From Epiperipatus broadwayi (lineage: Eukaryota > Onychophora > Udeonychophora > Euonychophora > Peripatidae), in assembly GCA_028023455.1 (NCBI GenBank), contig JAQFVV010012424.1, positions 1,282,001-1,346,000 on the forward strand: a DNA stretch of 64,000 nucleotides, read 5' to 3'. Position numbers and translations under genes: made by a program. Below are positions 47,225 through 62,040 of this stretch, one piece after another. The notes under the pieces are model-generated. The model was not told where the DNA came from. It made no database searches and saw nothing but the letters and a program-made list of their open reading frames with translations. Numbering within the stretch: position 1 is the first letter of the stretch; each line of letters opens with the position of its first letter.

Positions 47225-48530
47225 TTCCCGGGCGTTTTCGTTCCTTCCATCAATAAGCTCCTCAACTCATTTGCCTATATAAATGATATCATGGTTGTTC
47301 TACCCACCATAAAACACCTTCTCCAAATACAATCCATTTTAAATTGGTACTCTGCAAAATACAGTTTACAAATAAACCCTAATAAATCATCTATCTGGCA
47401 GATAAAGTCAGGAAAGCAAGTGCCATCTCCCTATTCTGCCAAGCCACAAAGGTTCTTGGGGTTTCCCATCTTCAAATCCCCAATGGCAATGGCCAGAAAA
47501 ATAGAGGATGGAATTCTCCAAAAAACAGAACTTATCACCTCATCTCTCTCCCGTGTCACTATATGGAAAGGTAGGCCTCCTAAATATGACAATACTATCC
47601 AAAATTATATACTACCTGCCCTTCATCAAACTAACCAAACATTTTCAGAACAAACTTAATCATCTATGCACCAAGCTCTTTTGGAGGGGGGAAACTGTGG
47701 CTATCAGTCTCTGGCAAATTCAACTGCCATGGAAGTTTAATGGCCTTTCCTTCCTCTCTATTCAAGCAGCCATACTACAAAAAACTCACAATATGTTGCA
47801 TAACTTAACACACTCCTTTGACTATAATAACATTACTGAAAAGATTATCCCAACGGATTGACTCCCACCAAAAAAAATGCTGTGGATATCATATTATCTC
47901 TCATCAATCATTTAAATCAATACAAGCCAATTTTAGACATCAACCTCAACATTAAGATCACTTTGTGGGATGTGTACAACTAATCAACCCACACCCACAA
48001 CTTTCTAAAAGTAGCCTCAACCTCGCAAACCAAAAACTAATTACCTATTTTAAAAGATGGTGTCTGGAGCTCAGTATCTGGACTTCATCATCAAAATTAA
48101 TCTTAGCACAGTTCCTACAAACTGGTTCCTGTTTTATCGAAGAGGAAACTCCAAAATTGATCTGTTTTGGAGTTTATGTTCTCATGAAGAGGAGACCATT
48201 GAACACTTCATATATTATTGTCCAAGCCTTAAAACAGTCAAAGATATAGTCAATGCCAACTCCAATATCAAACCGAATAATCAGTGTCTCACTTAAAAAA
48301 ATGATCCATAAAAGAATATTCACAATTATTAGACTGTCCACCTTCATCCTCTACACAATTTGGATAGTGCATTGCAGGCTGATAATGGAACTATCCTGTC
48401 TAGAACCAGGACCATTGTTCTGCAAAACAATAAAGAAAATTATGAAAAGAGATGAGCTCATCTCCAAAAATCCTGTGAGGACACTTAGGCCCTATTCACC
48501 TTCTCAGTTGATAACAATAGAATGTTAGAC
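47225..48530 (+). pseudogene. LINE (Tx1/L1-like) RT C-terminal half, broken
   Basis: SFAYINDIMVVLPTIKH at about 47270 is RT motif C, with YADD altered to YIND. Then WYSAKYSLQINPNKS (motif D region), PQRFLGFPIFKS, and after a +2 frame change at about 47560 KVGLLNMTILSKIIYYLPFI, KLTKHFQNKLNHL and LFWRGETVAISLWQI. These are the LSGR..LLNMTILPKI..LF and W.G...I....L features of the L1/Tx1 thumb region. Further on, PTNWFLFYRRGN, DLFWSLCSHEEETIEHFIYYC (48150-48235) is the C-terminal CCHC zinc knuckle. Three frame changes and stops make it inactive. The gene's 5' half (endonuclease and fingers) is missing. A second copy of this family is at 62580-63562. Confidence 0.75.
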
Positions 48531-49560
48531 ATGCCCTCCCCACTAAACCATTCAACAAGAACTCCCATGACATAGCATAACATCACTTAACCTTGTATAC
48601 AACCTTTTCATTTGTACACATAGTATTTAATAAATATATATTTTTGAAACAACAATGTACTGTACTATACATATAACTCAACAAAGCATTAAAACCGAGT
48701 TTGAATCCCATATAATATGTGCTACAACATAACCAAGTAATAAAAGCTCATGGACCAATGATATCAACTTAATAAGACCCAATAAGTTCTTAATTCATAA
48801 ATTAACATTTAACAATACTTTAATATGAATTATAAGTAAAAAATAAAGTTTATACATTATTTATTGGTCTAAAGAATCAATTTAAAAAAAGTCAGAAATT
48901 AATATTTATCTCTTAAAAAAACAAACTGTTACCAAAATCATGATATAGGATAGTACTGAATTTAAATCCCCGCCTTATCCCTGCTGAAAAAATCATAAAA
49001 AATAGAACATGTCAATTATTACATTAGTAATATTTATCATGAGGTAATAAATCTTATATATTTACTCTATTCTTTTCAAATTCAAGACCTAGTAAACAGT
49101 TAATGATTTTTAAATATATTTCAATGTAAAAGAAAATATGCGGGTACTTGCATGGATGGGTACACAAACATCTATGTACATGTTTACATGTAATAATAAT
49201 AATGATGAAGAAAAAAAAGGCTAAAAATGTGTAGTATTTATAATTAACATCAAATTTCAAATGTTAGATATTAAGATCAGTTAAGGATAAGAACAAATAT
49301 TTCTATTGCACAATAAAATAGATTTCACAAAATTATCTTTTGCCTTTTCAATTAAGAGCATAATAACAAATAAATGTCAAATATAAACTTCAAATTGAGT
49401 AATTAATGTACACAGAATCTCAAATATCACACGAGCAACCAAAATATACAACATTATAGATGCTGCTAAAACTAAAATTTAAGTTCAACTTAATGAAGTA
49501 GTGTAGCAGAATAACAAATTCTGATCTACTAAATGGGCAACGTCTTAAACATGAGAGGTT
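48531..49560. other. AT-rich DNA 3' of the LINE
   Basis: The LINE 3' UTR may extend to about 48650 (AATAAATATATATTTTTGAA). The ORFs at 49054-49260 and 49420-49623 (minus) have no domain; the latter overlaps family G copy 8. Confidence 0.4.
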
Positions 49561-49564
49561 AGAG

Positions 49565-49935
49565 AGACTTAAAATAAACATGGGCATGACAATAATATTG
49601 GCATTAACAAGGGATTTGTGCATTTCATTATCATATTTCCAATGGTATGGATGGTTGAAAAGTTGGAGTATGAAGTAGATTGAAGCATATCCATTAAAGT
49701 TTAAAGATTTTCTATCTTAATATAAACCAAGCACTGATTATATATATATATGTGTGTGGGAGATGATGATCTGGACCAACTGATGAGTACTGATACAGCA
49801 TGAAATATGTATATTGAAGATCATTTATGTTTTATATATGTGTGTGGACATGTTTATTGTTTGTATGAGATAAAGTGGAAAGCTGAAGGGAGCTTGAATC
49901 TCTGTGTTCAAATCCTCTATATTACATCTTAACTC
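49565..49935 (+). repeat. Repeat family G copy 8, full length
   Basis: AGACTTAAAATAAACATGGG, GGCATTAACAAGGGATTTGT, CCAATGGTATGGATGGTTGA, GCATATCCATTAAAGTTTAA and CTATCTTAATATAAACCAAG, then a short (TA)n, the ribozyme (49768-49822), GTGTGGACATGTTTATTGTT, GGAAAGCTGAAGGGAGCTTG, and TTCAAATCCTCTATATTACA. It gives the clearest picture of the family: about 200 bp, then the ribozyme, then about 110 bp. Confidence 0.8.
49768..49822 (+). ncRNA. Hammerhead ribozyme, family G copy 8
   Basis: 55-nt type I fold: outer stem I GAUC/GAUC, internal loop UGGA/A, inner stem I CCAA/UUGA (one A-C mismatch), intact CUGAUGA, stem II GUACUG/CAGCAU with loop AUA (one mismatch), GAA, stem III AUA/UAU with loop UG, and A17. 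Predicted cleavage is between 49813 and 49814. Confidence 0.62.
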
Positions 49936-51610
49936 CTAGTATATAAATCATACTTGTCAAATACAATATATTAGGGAAAAACATACATCCCCATAGGCAA
50001 TAAAGTAAACACTATGCTTTAAATATGTGAACATTCATATGAAACATTTATTTTATGAAAGAGGTATATCACATTCATAATTTCTATGAAAATGGCAAGC
50101 AAAGACAAAACTCATAATATAATAAATATCAACAGAATGCAAGTAAATATTAGTAGCTGACATTTCAGCCAGTGCTTAAAGGGATTCACTTTTCACACAT
50201 CCCTAAATTTATCTAATTCTCAGTACGATACATAATAAAATTTGTAAAATGTTTTTAAATGAAAAATTTAGATATATCACTGAGATACTTCTAAGCTCAA
50301 AAATAAAATAAGTTGCCATAAAGTTTATGCCATTGACACAATCAAATAACTAGTTGCTTTAAACTCTGTATCATAGGTATTCAAATAAAATAATAATAGT
50401 CAAAAACATATGACTGCCTATCTATTGCTAATATCCAAACTTTGTAAATAAATGGTTTCTTTTTTTAGAAATCACACACACACACACAGAATTACAGTAA
50501 CAATAAAAAAGTCCATATTGGAATATTTTTGGATATATTTGAAGCCATATAGAATTAGTCTTTGCACCCCACTCACATTAAACTGTCTAAATAACAACTC
50601 TAAGGATAAACTCCTCCTGAACAAACTCCCAAAATCATATACAATATTTCCTGCAATCAAACCAATTGCAATATAGTTTATTTTGGGAATCTCATGCTAG
50701 CCTAGAAACCAGGTTCTCCCAATAACAATATCTATATAAAAGAGCCAAAAATAATTCCGACCACAAATCTATTTTTCTGGACCATGAAAACAAACTTCAT
50801 CTTGCATTCAAATCCACACTACCCACAGTCATAAATGATGTAAAGCATAAAGTAAAGAAAGCCTGACATATTACAAATAATTCCAATTCCATCAACAAAA
50901 CTCCCCCCTGCTTCCCCATTTCTAAAAAGTGGCTCATGTAGACCAAAGCATTTACATATAATTTACATACAATTTACATAGCATTTATATACACCCTTTC
51001 TTTAGATATTACAAATGGAACACTATGATAATAATATTTCTTACAAGATATTGAAAGCATACTTAGTGGATCACATTAAGTGTATAAATATCCCACCCTG
51101 AGGAAGATTATATATCGCTTACAAGTAAACAATTTTCAAGCTTTTCTTAACTCATGCCTCCAAGAGTTTATAACTAAATAATAATAACAACAACAAAAAA
51201 AACTAACATTCTATCAATTTCATATATATATATATATATATAGTACTAACAATATTTCATTCTTTCCCATAGAGATTTTAGATAATAACAACAAACAGCA
51301 ATCCTTTTTTTTCTATTGCAAAGCCAAATTGTAAATAACCCTTTCAGAACAGTAAATGATTATGAAAAATATGTTTTTAATTCAATTTCCAAATTAATTA
51401 TTTGCTCATAGTTTATTTGATTAATTTCATGAATGTTACTACATACAAGCAGAAAAACCATAGATTTTACAAATAAATGATAATTCATGCAATATAAACA
51501 ACTAAACACATATATTAGCAACTTGTTAACTGATAGTATACAATGCGATTTACTATGGCTTCTCTATTATCAGTCAGGAATCTCTCAGCCACTATGCCCA
51601 GAAAAACCTG
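49936..51610. other. AT-rich DNA with a possible LINE scrap
   Basis: About 50530-50960 is less AT-rich. In the plus frames it gives strings such as NNNSKDKLLLNKLPKSY and KLHLAFKSTLPTVIND, which could be a LINE remnant but match no motif I can name. A (TA)n tract lies at 51222-51242. A short (CA)n tract lies at 50468-50487. Confidence 0.35.
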
Positions 51611-52066
51611 TTAGCCATCTTCCCTTTCCACTCCCCACCCTAAGTTTTCCCCATATTCTTCTCTATCCCATTTCCACAATATTATCTTTTTCCACTCTAT
51701 GGTCTTTATATCTAGATCCCCTTTATCTTTTTTCAAACCCAGCTTAAAAACCAAGAACTCACTTTCTGTATAATCATTTTGTTTATATTTATTCTCCCAC
51801 AACTTCATTATTTGTACTTTTTCTGCTTGTAAGCATTTACATTCAATTAACAGATGCCTAATATTCTTCATGCCTTTCTTACATAATTTGCAGACTAAAT
51901 CACCCACATTTCTCCATTTATGTGTATATTCCCTCGTTGCTAACAATCCTGTTTGAGTCTTAAACAACAAACTACTTTCCTTGCCATTATAAATTAATTC
52001 ATACCCAATATTCTTTTTACTTCTATATATATTTAAACTCTTTTTACTCTCCATACTAGTTGCCAT
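51611..52066 (-). pseudogene. LINE C-terminal segment with zinc knuckle
   Basis: A 151-codon minus-strand ORF. GLLATREYTHKW, then VCKLCKKGMKNIRHLLIEC is the CXXC...H...C zinc knuckle that ends many non-LTR RT proteins (pattern CxLCxxxxEtxxHLLxxC). The upstream part (NIYRSKKNIGYELIYNGKES) fits the linker before it. The ATG at 52066 is internal to the former protein. The rest of the element is not visible upstream: the family E tail begins at about 52090. It is a different LINE family from those at 47 and 63 kb. It is unusually intact compared with other coding remnants here, yet truncated. Confidence 0.65.
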
Positions 52067-52089
52067 CTCAATTCCCTACTTTTTATTAA

Positions 52090-52185
52090 TGCATCTACTC
52101 TCCATACAGTAATCCCGGCCCCAGTGCAAACCCTTTAGTAATCAATGGGTGGCACTACTATATGGAAAGTTTGTTACTGTTACTA
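52090..52185. repeat. Inverted pair of family E tails
   Basis: CTCTCCATACAGTAATCCC on the left and GGCACTACTATATGGAAAG on the right are inverse versions of the family E tail, meeting near GTAATCAATGG. It is a foldback of about 90 bp without the ribozyme. Confidence 0.6.
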
Positions 52186-52432
52186 ACAGTTTGTGTAAAT
52201 ATAGAAAATAGTGATCTCATGATGAACTGAGGAAATTAAACATTATAAGGAAGGATATGCATGTCAAATTAGCAACAAGGACAATTTTGCAACAATTTTT
52301 TCCCTTCTGTTATAAGTGATTGATTTGCTAATGGCGTTCAAATGATAATGGACAATCCAGGATATTATATGTAAACGAACTATGTAAATACAAATTTGTA
52401 TTTTCTTTTGAGACAATAAAGGCCTTTTGAAA
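52186..52432. other. AT-rich DNA
   Basis: ATAGAAAATAGTGATCTCAT (about 52200) resembles the outer end of the family E unit at 34945-34975. Nothing else was seen. Confidence 0.4.

Positions 52433-55448
<3,016 letters not shown>

Positions 55449-55503
<55 letters not shown>
55449..55503. repeat. (TA)n microsatellite, 55 bp
   Basis: About 27 uninterrupted TA units. Confidence 0.95.
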
Positions 55504-55506
<3 letters not shown>

Positions 55507-57691
55507 CCCTTTTTATTGGTACACCCCATTATAAAAACAAATTGTGAATAAATTTTATTATGTATAATTTTATATTTTATAAAATCAAAAACATTCACTT
55601 ATTAAAATATGAAAAATAATAGTCATTTTAGTATTCTAGGATATGAATTTGAACTTAGTTAATTTACAGTAGTACAAAGGCTAAATCTTGTTAATATATT
55701 TATTTTCAAAGGTATATAAAAGATAAAATGCTAAAGGATAATTTAATAATATCTGTTAAGAAGTAATTGTTGAATATTATTTAAATTTATAAGGAAGTTC
55801 AACTATAATCTGATAAATGAAAATATGCATTATATAGATGAATAATTAGTTAGCAATAATTATTTTCAGTGAAATATTAATTTATTTTCCATATCAAATA
55901 ACTAACACTATGTTCTGAATTTTGTGATTAAAAGTTTATAGGATTAATAAATTTGTATAAAAATAAAATGAAAATGATTCAAATTGTAGTTTTATTCAAT
56001 TCATTAAAAGTATTGTTTTTTTACTACTTGTAAATATTTAAAGAAATAATATTTGTTTTTAAAAATGGCTCAGCTACAAGCAAGTCATTAAATATTCAAA
56101 ATCAGAGAAGTTGGAAATTAATCAATGGAAACACACAATTTGAAATAAATTAGCATGCAGATGATAATTGTTAAAAAACAGAGGGAAAACTGGATCTTAA
56201 AAAAGACTTGTTTGGTAAAAAAAAAAGTTTGCTGAAATCTTTTAAACATTATTATTTTAAAAAGAAGTAATTAATGATGATCAACTCAAAGATTTCAAAC
56301 TTTCTATTGTCAAGTTTTCAGTAATATGAATGGGTAAAATCAAGTATGTCTCTGCTGGTTAAATTGACAAGTGTTTGCTAAAATATCTTGGAAATGTTAT
56401 ATTAGGAAAAATATTGAAATAATAGAAAGAACAGATTATATATTGGTACCAAAGTGTTATCATGTAATACCAGAACAGAAGGAACAAACTATGAGTATTC
56501 TTTTGATGTATAATTGGATGAGTACATAAGATCAAATATGTAGGCATTTTAAATATCATTACATTTATGCAAGATTAAAGTGGAATTGATATATGAATAA
56601 CAGGCAAATTATTCATGACACAGTTAAACATACAGTTGTCAAGATAATTAAAACTAAATTAAAAATAAACCAGAATGGAAATGTTTGTGTATCGAAAAAT
56701 GTGCTTAATATTAAAATACAATTTATAAATGTCTCTCTGAATGAAAATTTTATGAGGAGAAAAGATTTAAACTAATTCCCATCGGTGAATATAACTTTCA
56801 TTTATAATGAAAACTTTTATGATAAATTATAGACAGGGTTAATGGAAAAGGAAAAATTTGACTGAGAATTATATTTATAGTAAAAAAAATCATAGTGGTC
56901 CACTGGGAGAGTGAAAGGTTTAATTGGAAAAAAAATATATATGTAAGCTAATTAAAATGAAGTCAATAATTACTAGAGACAACTAAGAAAGAATCAATAC
57001 ATAAGGGAGGAAAAGAGTAAAATAAATCGTTATAAGTAACATTAGCTTATAGGAAAATATAAACTATGTTGAGGATAATATTATTTCTGTTATCTTTAAG
57101 GAGAAGGTGTAAAATGCTCTCTATTAAATGAAAACATTAACAAGGAATACATCAAGAATAATATAAAGACAAGTATCATTAATGGTGGAAGGATCTAAAT
57201 AAAATGTACCACACAGGTGGAAAAATTACCTTCGATCTGAAGAAAAGAAAAAAAAACTTAAATATTGTAGATAACATGAGGGCATTGGAATTCTGTAGTC
57301 ATAATAATTTTTTTATAAGTATAAAAGGAGTAAAAGTGTAAAGACGATTAATACATGACAAGTTGGAAGCATGAGAAACCATTGAAATACTATTAGTAAA
57401 AAAAAGAAAAACCATTAAAGTTTTTTTATGATAAACTTGTATATTAGGAAAAAAAACTGGTAATGTAATGTTTGTATATAGCTATGTTCATGTTTTACAA
57501 TAATAATTATTAATAAGGGGGGATAAATTAAGAGATAGAGAAATTAATAATTAATTTATTTTTTTATCTATAGTAAGTTCTTTTTATTTGATTGAATATT
57601 ACTAGACTATTAAAATAAATGTATATAAGCTATGAGTTAGTAGAATATAGACACAAAAATAGTAAAATGAATATATTATAAGAAGGGGGGA
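55504..57691. other. AT-rich DNA, possibly a decayed LTR-element interior
   Basis: Lysine- and asparagine-rich short ORFs (for example 56593-56775) show no motif. The only hint is the polypurine-like run at the right edge (AAGAAGGGGGGA, about 57681-57691). Confidence 0.3.
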
Positions 57692-58574
57692 TGTAATTGT
57701 GTTCTAGTACAATATTAAAATGACAAATAGTAATATTTAAAGTTTGATCTTGTGTTTAACTATTAATGATGTAATATAATTGTAATCTAGTTATAGCTAA
57801 TTTTAGTTTATAAGTCCTTATAGGTATTATTTATAAGACTTGTATAAAGTAGGAAATAGGAATTTATTGCCTGAATGATTAGATAAAATGAAGATAAAGA
57901 TTTTTTATTTGGTATACACCAAAGAGTGACCTATCAACATTTAGCTTAATACTCTAAATTGTAGAGGGAAATTAGTCCAGGAAATGACAAGTACGCATAT
58001 TTGATAGAATAAATAATAAAAGCTTCCCTTTTTTTAGTTGTATTTTTATTATATAGTTGAGTAATAAGACCATAAGAAATTAAGTGTAAGGTAAAGAAAG
58101 AGATCAAATGGTGAATATCTTAAAATATAAACACAGATAAAAATGTAATATTTCATAACATTACAATGAAATTATTTTAATTAATATATAAAACTTTAAT
58201 CCATATTTAAAATCTTCTTATATGCTCAGCACAAACTATATGGGATAATGGATGAAAAAAATAGGTTATTTAATATACACATTATTTTGTAATATAAGAG
58301 ACAAAATTAAGTGTCACCAACATTTTATTGAATTAGCAATAAATTTTATGTTGAATATCTCAGTGTAATTTAGGAGAGTATAAATGTTTAAAATTTTACA
58401 TATACTATTATATCATATTGTTGTATAATTTTTTATGTTGTTTTATGTTAATTCATTTATTAATTCTATTTAATTATTGAAATTTTGTAAATATGATGCT
58501 ACTAAAATTAATGTTATAAAAGTTAAACCAAGTATCTAAAGTTGCATTTCTTTTGTGGGGATCATCATCACTAC
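57692..58574 (+). mobile_element. Possible LTR after a polypurine tract
   Basis: TGTAATTGTGTTCTAGTACA follows AAGAAGGGGGGA directly, as at a PPT/LTR junction. A plausible end is ATCATCATCACTACA at 58574. No duplicate LTR was found, so both boundaries are tentative. Confidence 0.25.
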
Positions 58575-59018
58575 ACCATCACCAGAGAGTATGAATTGTT
58601 TTATACACATTAACTAAAACATACAATTTGAGATTTGGAGGAGAAATTAATCCAGTATAAGATACTGTATCACAATTATCTGGGAAAATATTTTTTAAAT
58701 GGAATCTTAAATTATTGCAAACTGCCTTGATCATATCAGTCATTGATAAAATATACTGCAAATTTAGTAAAGTATGTTTATTTCTAGGAAATCAGGTTAG
58801 GATTTACTTTTTTATTTAAAGTTCTAAATTATAATTACAAATTAGATAACAACAGTAATTTATTATTCAATAATAGAGAACATTAATATAAGGTAGTAAT
58901 ATAATTTTAATTATAGATTAATATTATGAGTCTTTTCTTAATTAAGAAACTATCTATAGAATTAAGTAAAATATAAGTAGCTAATTAAAATCAATGATGA
59001 TCCTGAGATCTCCTTAGT
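58575..59018. other. AT-rich DNA, nothing recognised
   Basis: No feature recognised. The 60-codon minus ORF at 58579-58761 has no domain. Confidence 0.4.
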
Positions 59019-59102
59019 GTAATAAGATTATTATTATGGTTATAACAATAAAATGATAATGTAATAAGATTATTATTATGGTTATAACAATAAAATGATA
59101 AT
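59019..59102 (+). repeat. 42-bp tandem duplication
   Basis: GTAATAAGATTATTATTATG, then GTTATAACAATAAAATGATA and AT, occurs twice in perfect succession (59019-59060 and 59061-59102). A recent tandem duplication. Confidence 0.9.
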
Positions 59103-59211
59103 ATAACTTATTAATTAGGTTAACTTGAATTCAATAATTATAGATATTTTTATTATATTTATTTAATTATTATTGTTAGTCATGGGAATATTTAGATACT
59201 TAATAAGGAGG

Positions 59212-59441
59212 AGTGTCTTGGTATTCTTATGCCATTGGATAAATACTTTGGTATTTGTTTAATGTTAAAGGGTATGTAATCTTGTTAATAGAATAGGTGG
59301 GTCTCACAATTGCTTAATATTAATTAGATATATTTTAAAATAATTAAGAGTATCAAATTGTATCTAGATAAAGTAACAGTATAGCCCAATTTAGAGACTT
59401 GTCATGTCTTCTAGGGGTCATCCTCCTAGTGGCAGGGTACA
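59212..59441 (+). mobile_element. Possible short LTR (230 bp)
   Basis: A purine run, AATAAGGAGGAG, is followed by TGTCTTGGTATTCTTATGCC. A candidate end is GGCAGGGTACA at 59441, just before a (TA)n tract (59442-59463). TGT...ACA ends and a PPT suggest a 3' LTR. TTCTTATGC near the start also occurs after the PPT-like run at 5671. No second copy of this LTR is present, so it could be a solo remnant. Confidence 0.3.
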
Positions 59442-59883
59442 ATATATATATATATATATATATGTTTTGCATTCACCCATATCATCTTCTTTCACATAAA
59501 ATGGGAACTATTCCTAACATTCTTATTTTATCTAGTGGAACATTACTTTACTACAGTGAATATATGTAGAATATATATAATCAAGAAAATTAAAAAAAAA
59601 AAAATTAAATATCATTCTTATCTCAAATCCATTATGTCACAATTATTCAGGATTATGTAAAAGTTTCATATTAGCTTCTTTTAATAAATAATTGCCATAT
59701 AATGAATTTTTAAATGTGGGGTGGGGAGAGATTTATAAAAACTTTGAAATTCATTTGACTCATATATGTATAATATTATAATTCGATGTTTGTACTTCTT
59801 CAAAACAATATACATAATTATATAATTAAATAGTTATAAATACAGTAAGCAGATATATTTTTAAACTTTTATTCACTTAGTAG

Positions 59884-60145
59884 CACTTTCAACTATCCTT
59901 GTAGTCTTTGTCAACTAACACTTTGAAAGGTTAACCTCCCCATAATTCTGTGATCTTAACATTTGCTGCCTGCCTATTAATTAAGTCATGTTTGTATTTG
60001 TATATTAGCATAGCTTCTTTTATTTTTTTTGTTATTTTTTTCAATTTGCAATATTTTAACATTGTTGTAATTGAAGTTAAAACCATAAATACATGAATTA
60101 TTATGGTCGTGAAAAACAGATGCTTAAACATTATTATCTACTTTG
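59884..60145 (-). pseudogene. Penelope-like GIY-YIG protein, C-terminal end, with family D terminal motif
   Basis: On the minus strand FNFNYNNVKILQIEKN joins, after a frame change near 60040, KKIKEAMLIYKYKHDLINRQ, then AANVKITELWG and a stop (59931). This is the usual C-terminal end of PLE GIY-YIG proteins (…W.....ILE.E.. ..R.IKEA..I...KP.LN). Directly after the stop, at 59884-59918, is a diverged family D hammerhead-like string: GUUGACAAAGACUA, then GGAUAGUUGAAAGUGC. The order protein end, short UTR, then hammerhead-like terminal repeat is what a PLE predicts, and it ties family D (24.1-24.5 kb) to PLEs. Confidence 0.65.

Positions 60146-60148
<3 letters not shown>

Positions 60149-60189
<41 letters not shown>
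60149..60189. repeat. (TA)n microsatellite, 41 bp
   Basis: About 20 TA units at the 5' break of the PLE fragment. Confidence 0.95.
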
Positions 60190-60192
<3 letters not shown>

Positions 60193-61264
60193 TGTGTTCA
60201 TTAAATTATTATATATATTTACTGAAGTGGAACATCTAGTGTACCAATAGATGTTACAAGAATGATAATAAGTGTACCATATGATAAGAAAGTGATGGAT
60301 CTATGTTTAGATATTTTTTTTCTACAGCACAATTATTAATATTTACATTTATAATCTTTGCATTAGCCATTACTTGTTGAGATTCAAATAATATAAGCTA
60401 GGTTGGTGATTAACTAAGTCTTAGTATTACATATTCAGATTAATGATTTGCTAAAAAATCTAAATAAATGATTTAGAATTATTATAAAGGTTCAACATCA
60501 CTGTATAGTGTCAGAATATAATATCATAAATTGTAAAATCAAGTAGATGCATTATTAATACATTAATACATATCTATATGACATCTTTTACAGTAGATCA
60601 ATTGTGATTAAAACATAAACAATACTTTATATAAAGGCTGTTGGTTCATCAAAGGCAAAGTATCTGTTTCTGTTTCAAAAAATTACTTTCCTGTCTGCCT
60701 TTTCTTTTTTCAATCACTTAAATTAGTGTAAGGCTTTGTCATCATGACTTTCTCATGCTAGTGGCATTCACTTATACTAATTGTGGCAATGGAATTGTAT
60801 GTGTGTCCAAATGTTCATTGTTTGATTATGGGTATAGTATCTCTGATTCCAATTTCTTATTGTTTAGCTCACATTCGCAGGAATTAAGAAAGCATTGGTA
60901 GGGATATGCTTACTAAGCTAGCAGTCTTAAGTGTAATCATTTCTTAAGGCAATGCAATTTCTAATAAGTCTATCCAGACCCAGATTTAAGATAGGAATCC
61001 TATCTGGTAAAGATTATATGTTTAACATAGGAAATTCCCTGTCTACCATTGAAATGGAAGAACCTAGTAAATGTGGTTTAAAAATAGTCTACCTGACACA
61101 GTCTGCTAGGATGTCATGCCTAGTGAGTTACACATTATAGTGAGGCAAATAATATCACTAGTATTCATAAAGCAGGAAGCAGTGATAATATTAAAAATAA
61201 ACATTATAAAATTTATTTTTTACCCTAAATGTGGATATATGGAATGTGTGAACCGTATTTGATA
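60190..61264. other. AT-rich DNA, nothing recognised
   Basis: 60620-61140 is a little less AT-rich and contains a 62-codon plus ORF (60952-61140) without a recognisable domain. GCATTGGTAGGGATATGCTT near 60893 only loosely recalls the tRNA-like repeats. Confidence 0.4.
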
Positions 61265-61400
61265 CAGTTGTATATGTATATTAGATTATTTCCATAATCT
61301 AATATGAGTGGTGAATGTCTTTAGAAAAAGTTAACTTTATTCATATATTCCAAATACATTCACCTGTTAGTAATAGTACATCAAACAGGTTATTATATGG
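61265..61400 (-). repeat. Family N copy 2, inverted arm
   Basis: Inverse of 61630-61750: the minus strand reads ATAACCTGTTTGATGTACTA, then GTGAATGTATTTGGAATATA, then TCTAAAGACATTCACCACTC and ATATTAGATTATGG. It forms the left arm of an inverted repeat of about 480 bp. Confidence 0.75.
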
Positions 61401-61440
61401 ACAATATTTCGAGAGATATTATTTTCCCATCTTTTTCAGG
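61399..61440 (-). ncRNA. Hammerhead-like motif, family H
   Basis: CUGAAAA, stem II AGAU/AUCU around a long AU-rich loop, CUCGAAAUAUUGUC. G8 is changed to A and the base of stem II is loose, so activity is doubtful. It lies between the tRNA-like segment and the family N body. A plus-strand relative at 61605-61635 reads CUGAUAA, then CCUCUUGAAACAUUGUG. Confidence 0.35.
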
Positions 61441-61464
61441 TGTTTCTGATCTGATCAGTGACAG

Positions 61465-61545
61465 GACTAGCATGGGAATCGAACCTGGACTCTTAGATTC
61501 TTGAGTATTGAATTTTAAGGTAATGTTCTAACCAACAGAGCCACT
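61465..61545 (-). ncRNA. tRNA-like Pol III promoter (A and B boxes)
   Basis: Minus strand: A-box-like TGGCTCTGTTGGTTAGAA (61526-61543) and a perfect B box, GGTTCGATTCC (61475-61485), about 40 bp apart, as in tRNA genes. The acceptor and anticodon stems are not convincing, so this is a tRNA-derived retroposon head rather than a tRNA. A related centre is seen at 28897-28913. Confidence 0.55.
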
Positions 61546-61611
61546 AAACATCACATGATCACTATCTCATACTTAAACAATTCAAAACAAAACAACTGAG
61601 CCACCTGATAA

Positions 61612-61800
61612 TAATACCTCTTGAAACATTGTGTATATACTATCTTGTTTGATGTGCTATTACCAACAGCTGAATGTATTTGGAATATTTAAATGAAGTT
61701 AAATTTTTCTAAAGACATTCGATACTCATATTAGATAATAGAAATAGTCCAACATATAAATACAACTACAACACCATCATCACAAACCTTCAGCAAAACG
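61612..61800 (+). repeat. Family N copy 2, right arm
   Basis: AATAATACCTCTTGAAACAT, GATGTGCTATTACCAACAGC, TGAATGTATTTGGAATATTT, CTAAAGACATTCGATACTCA, AGTCCAACATATAAATACAA. Matches 742-910 in order and pairs with 61265-61400 as an inverted repeat. Confidence 0.75.
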
Positions 61801-61833
61801 TTAGTTGATACAAATTCTTCAAGACCAGAAAGG

Positions 61834-62040
61834 AAGACTGAGTTGGTGGTTAAGTAACTGTTAAGATTTAAGAAGCTGTTAAAATTTAAAATTAATATAA
61901 CTGGTCTTAGTGAAACTTATCTGTCAAAAGAAGAAAGTTTAATAGAACAGATGGATTGATATAAGTTTCTTTGGAAAGGCAGGATAATCAGTGAAAATAT
62001 ATATGTATCGTCTTGGATTTGTTGTTAAGCCTAATTCTGT
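61834..62040 (+). pseudogene. LINE apurinic endonuclease fragment, broken
   Basis: From 61870 the plus frame reads KKLLKFKINITGLSETYLSK, then EESLIEQMD, a stop, YKFLWKGRIISENIY, and after a frame change GFVVKPNS. This matches the EN domain of RTE/CR1-type LINEs: L....IDI.GLSE.R (the Glu of the active site), then YxFxWKG and GVGF.I. It is a 5' domain fragment, while the RT part of a similar element is at 33040-33335. One stop and one frameshift. Confidence 0.7.

Noticed and set aside
50452-50960. Possible LINE coding remnant
   Set aside because: A less AT-rich patch with suggestive peptides but no diagnostic RT, EN or zinc-knuckle motif.
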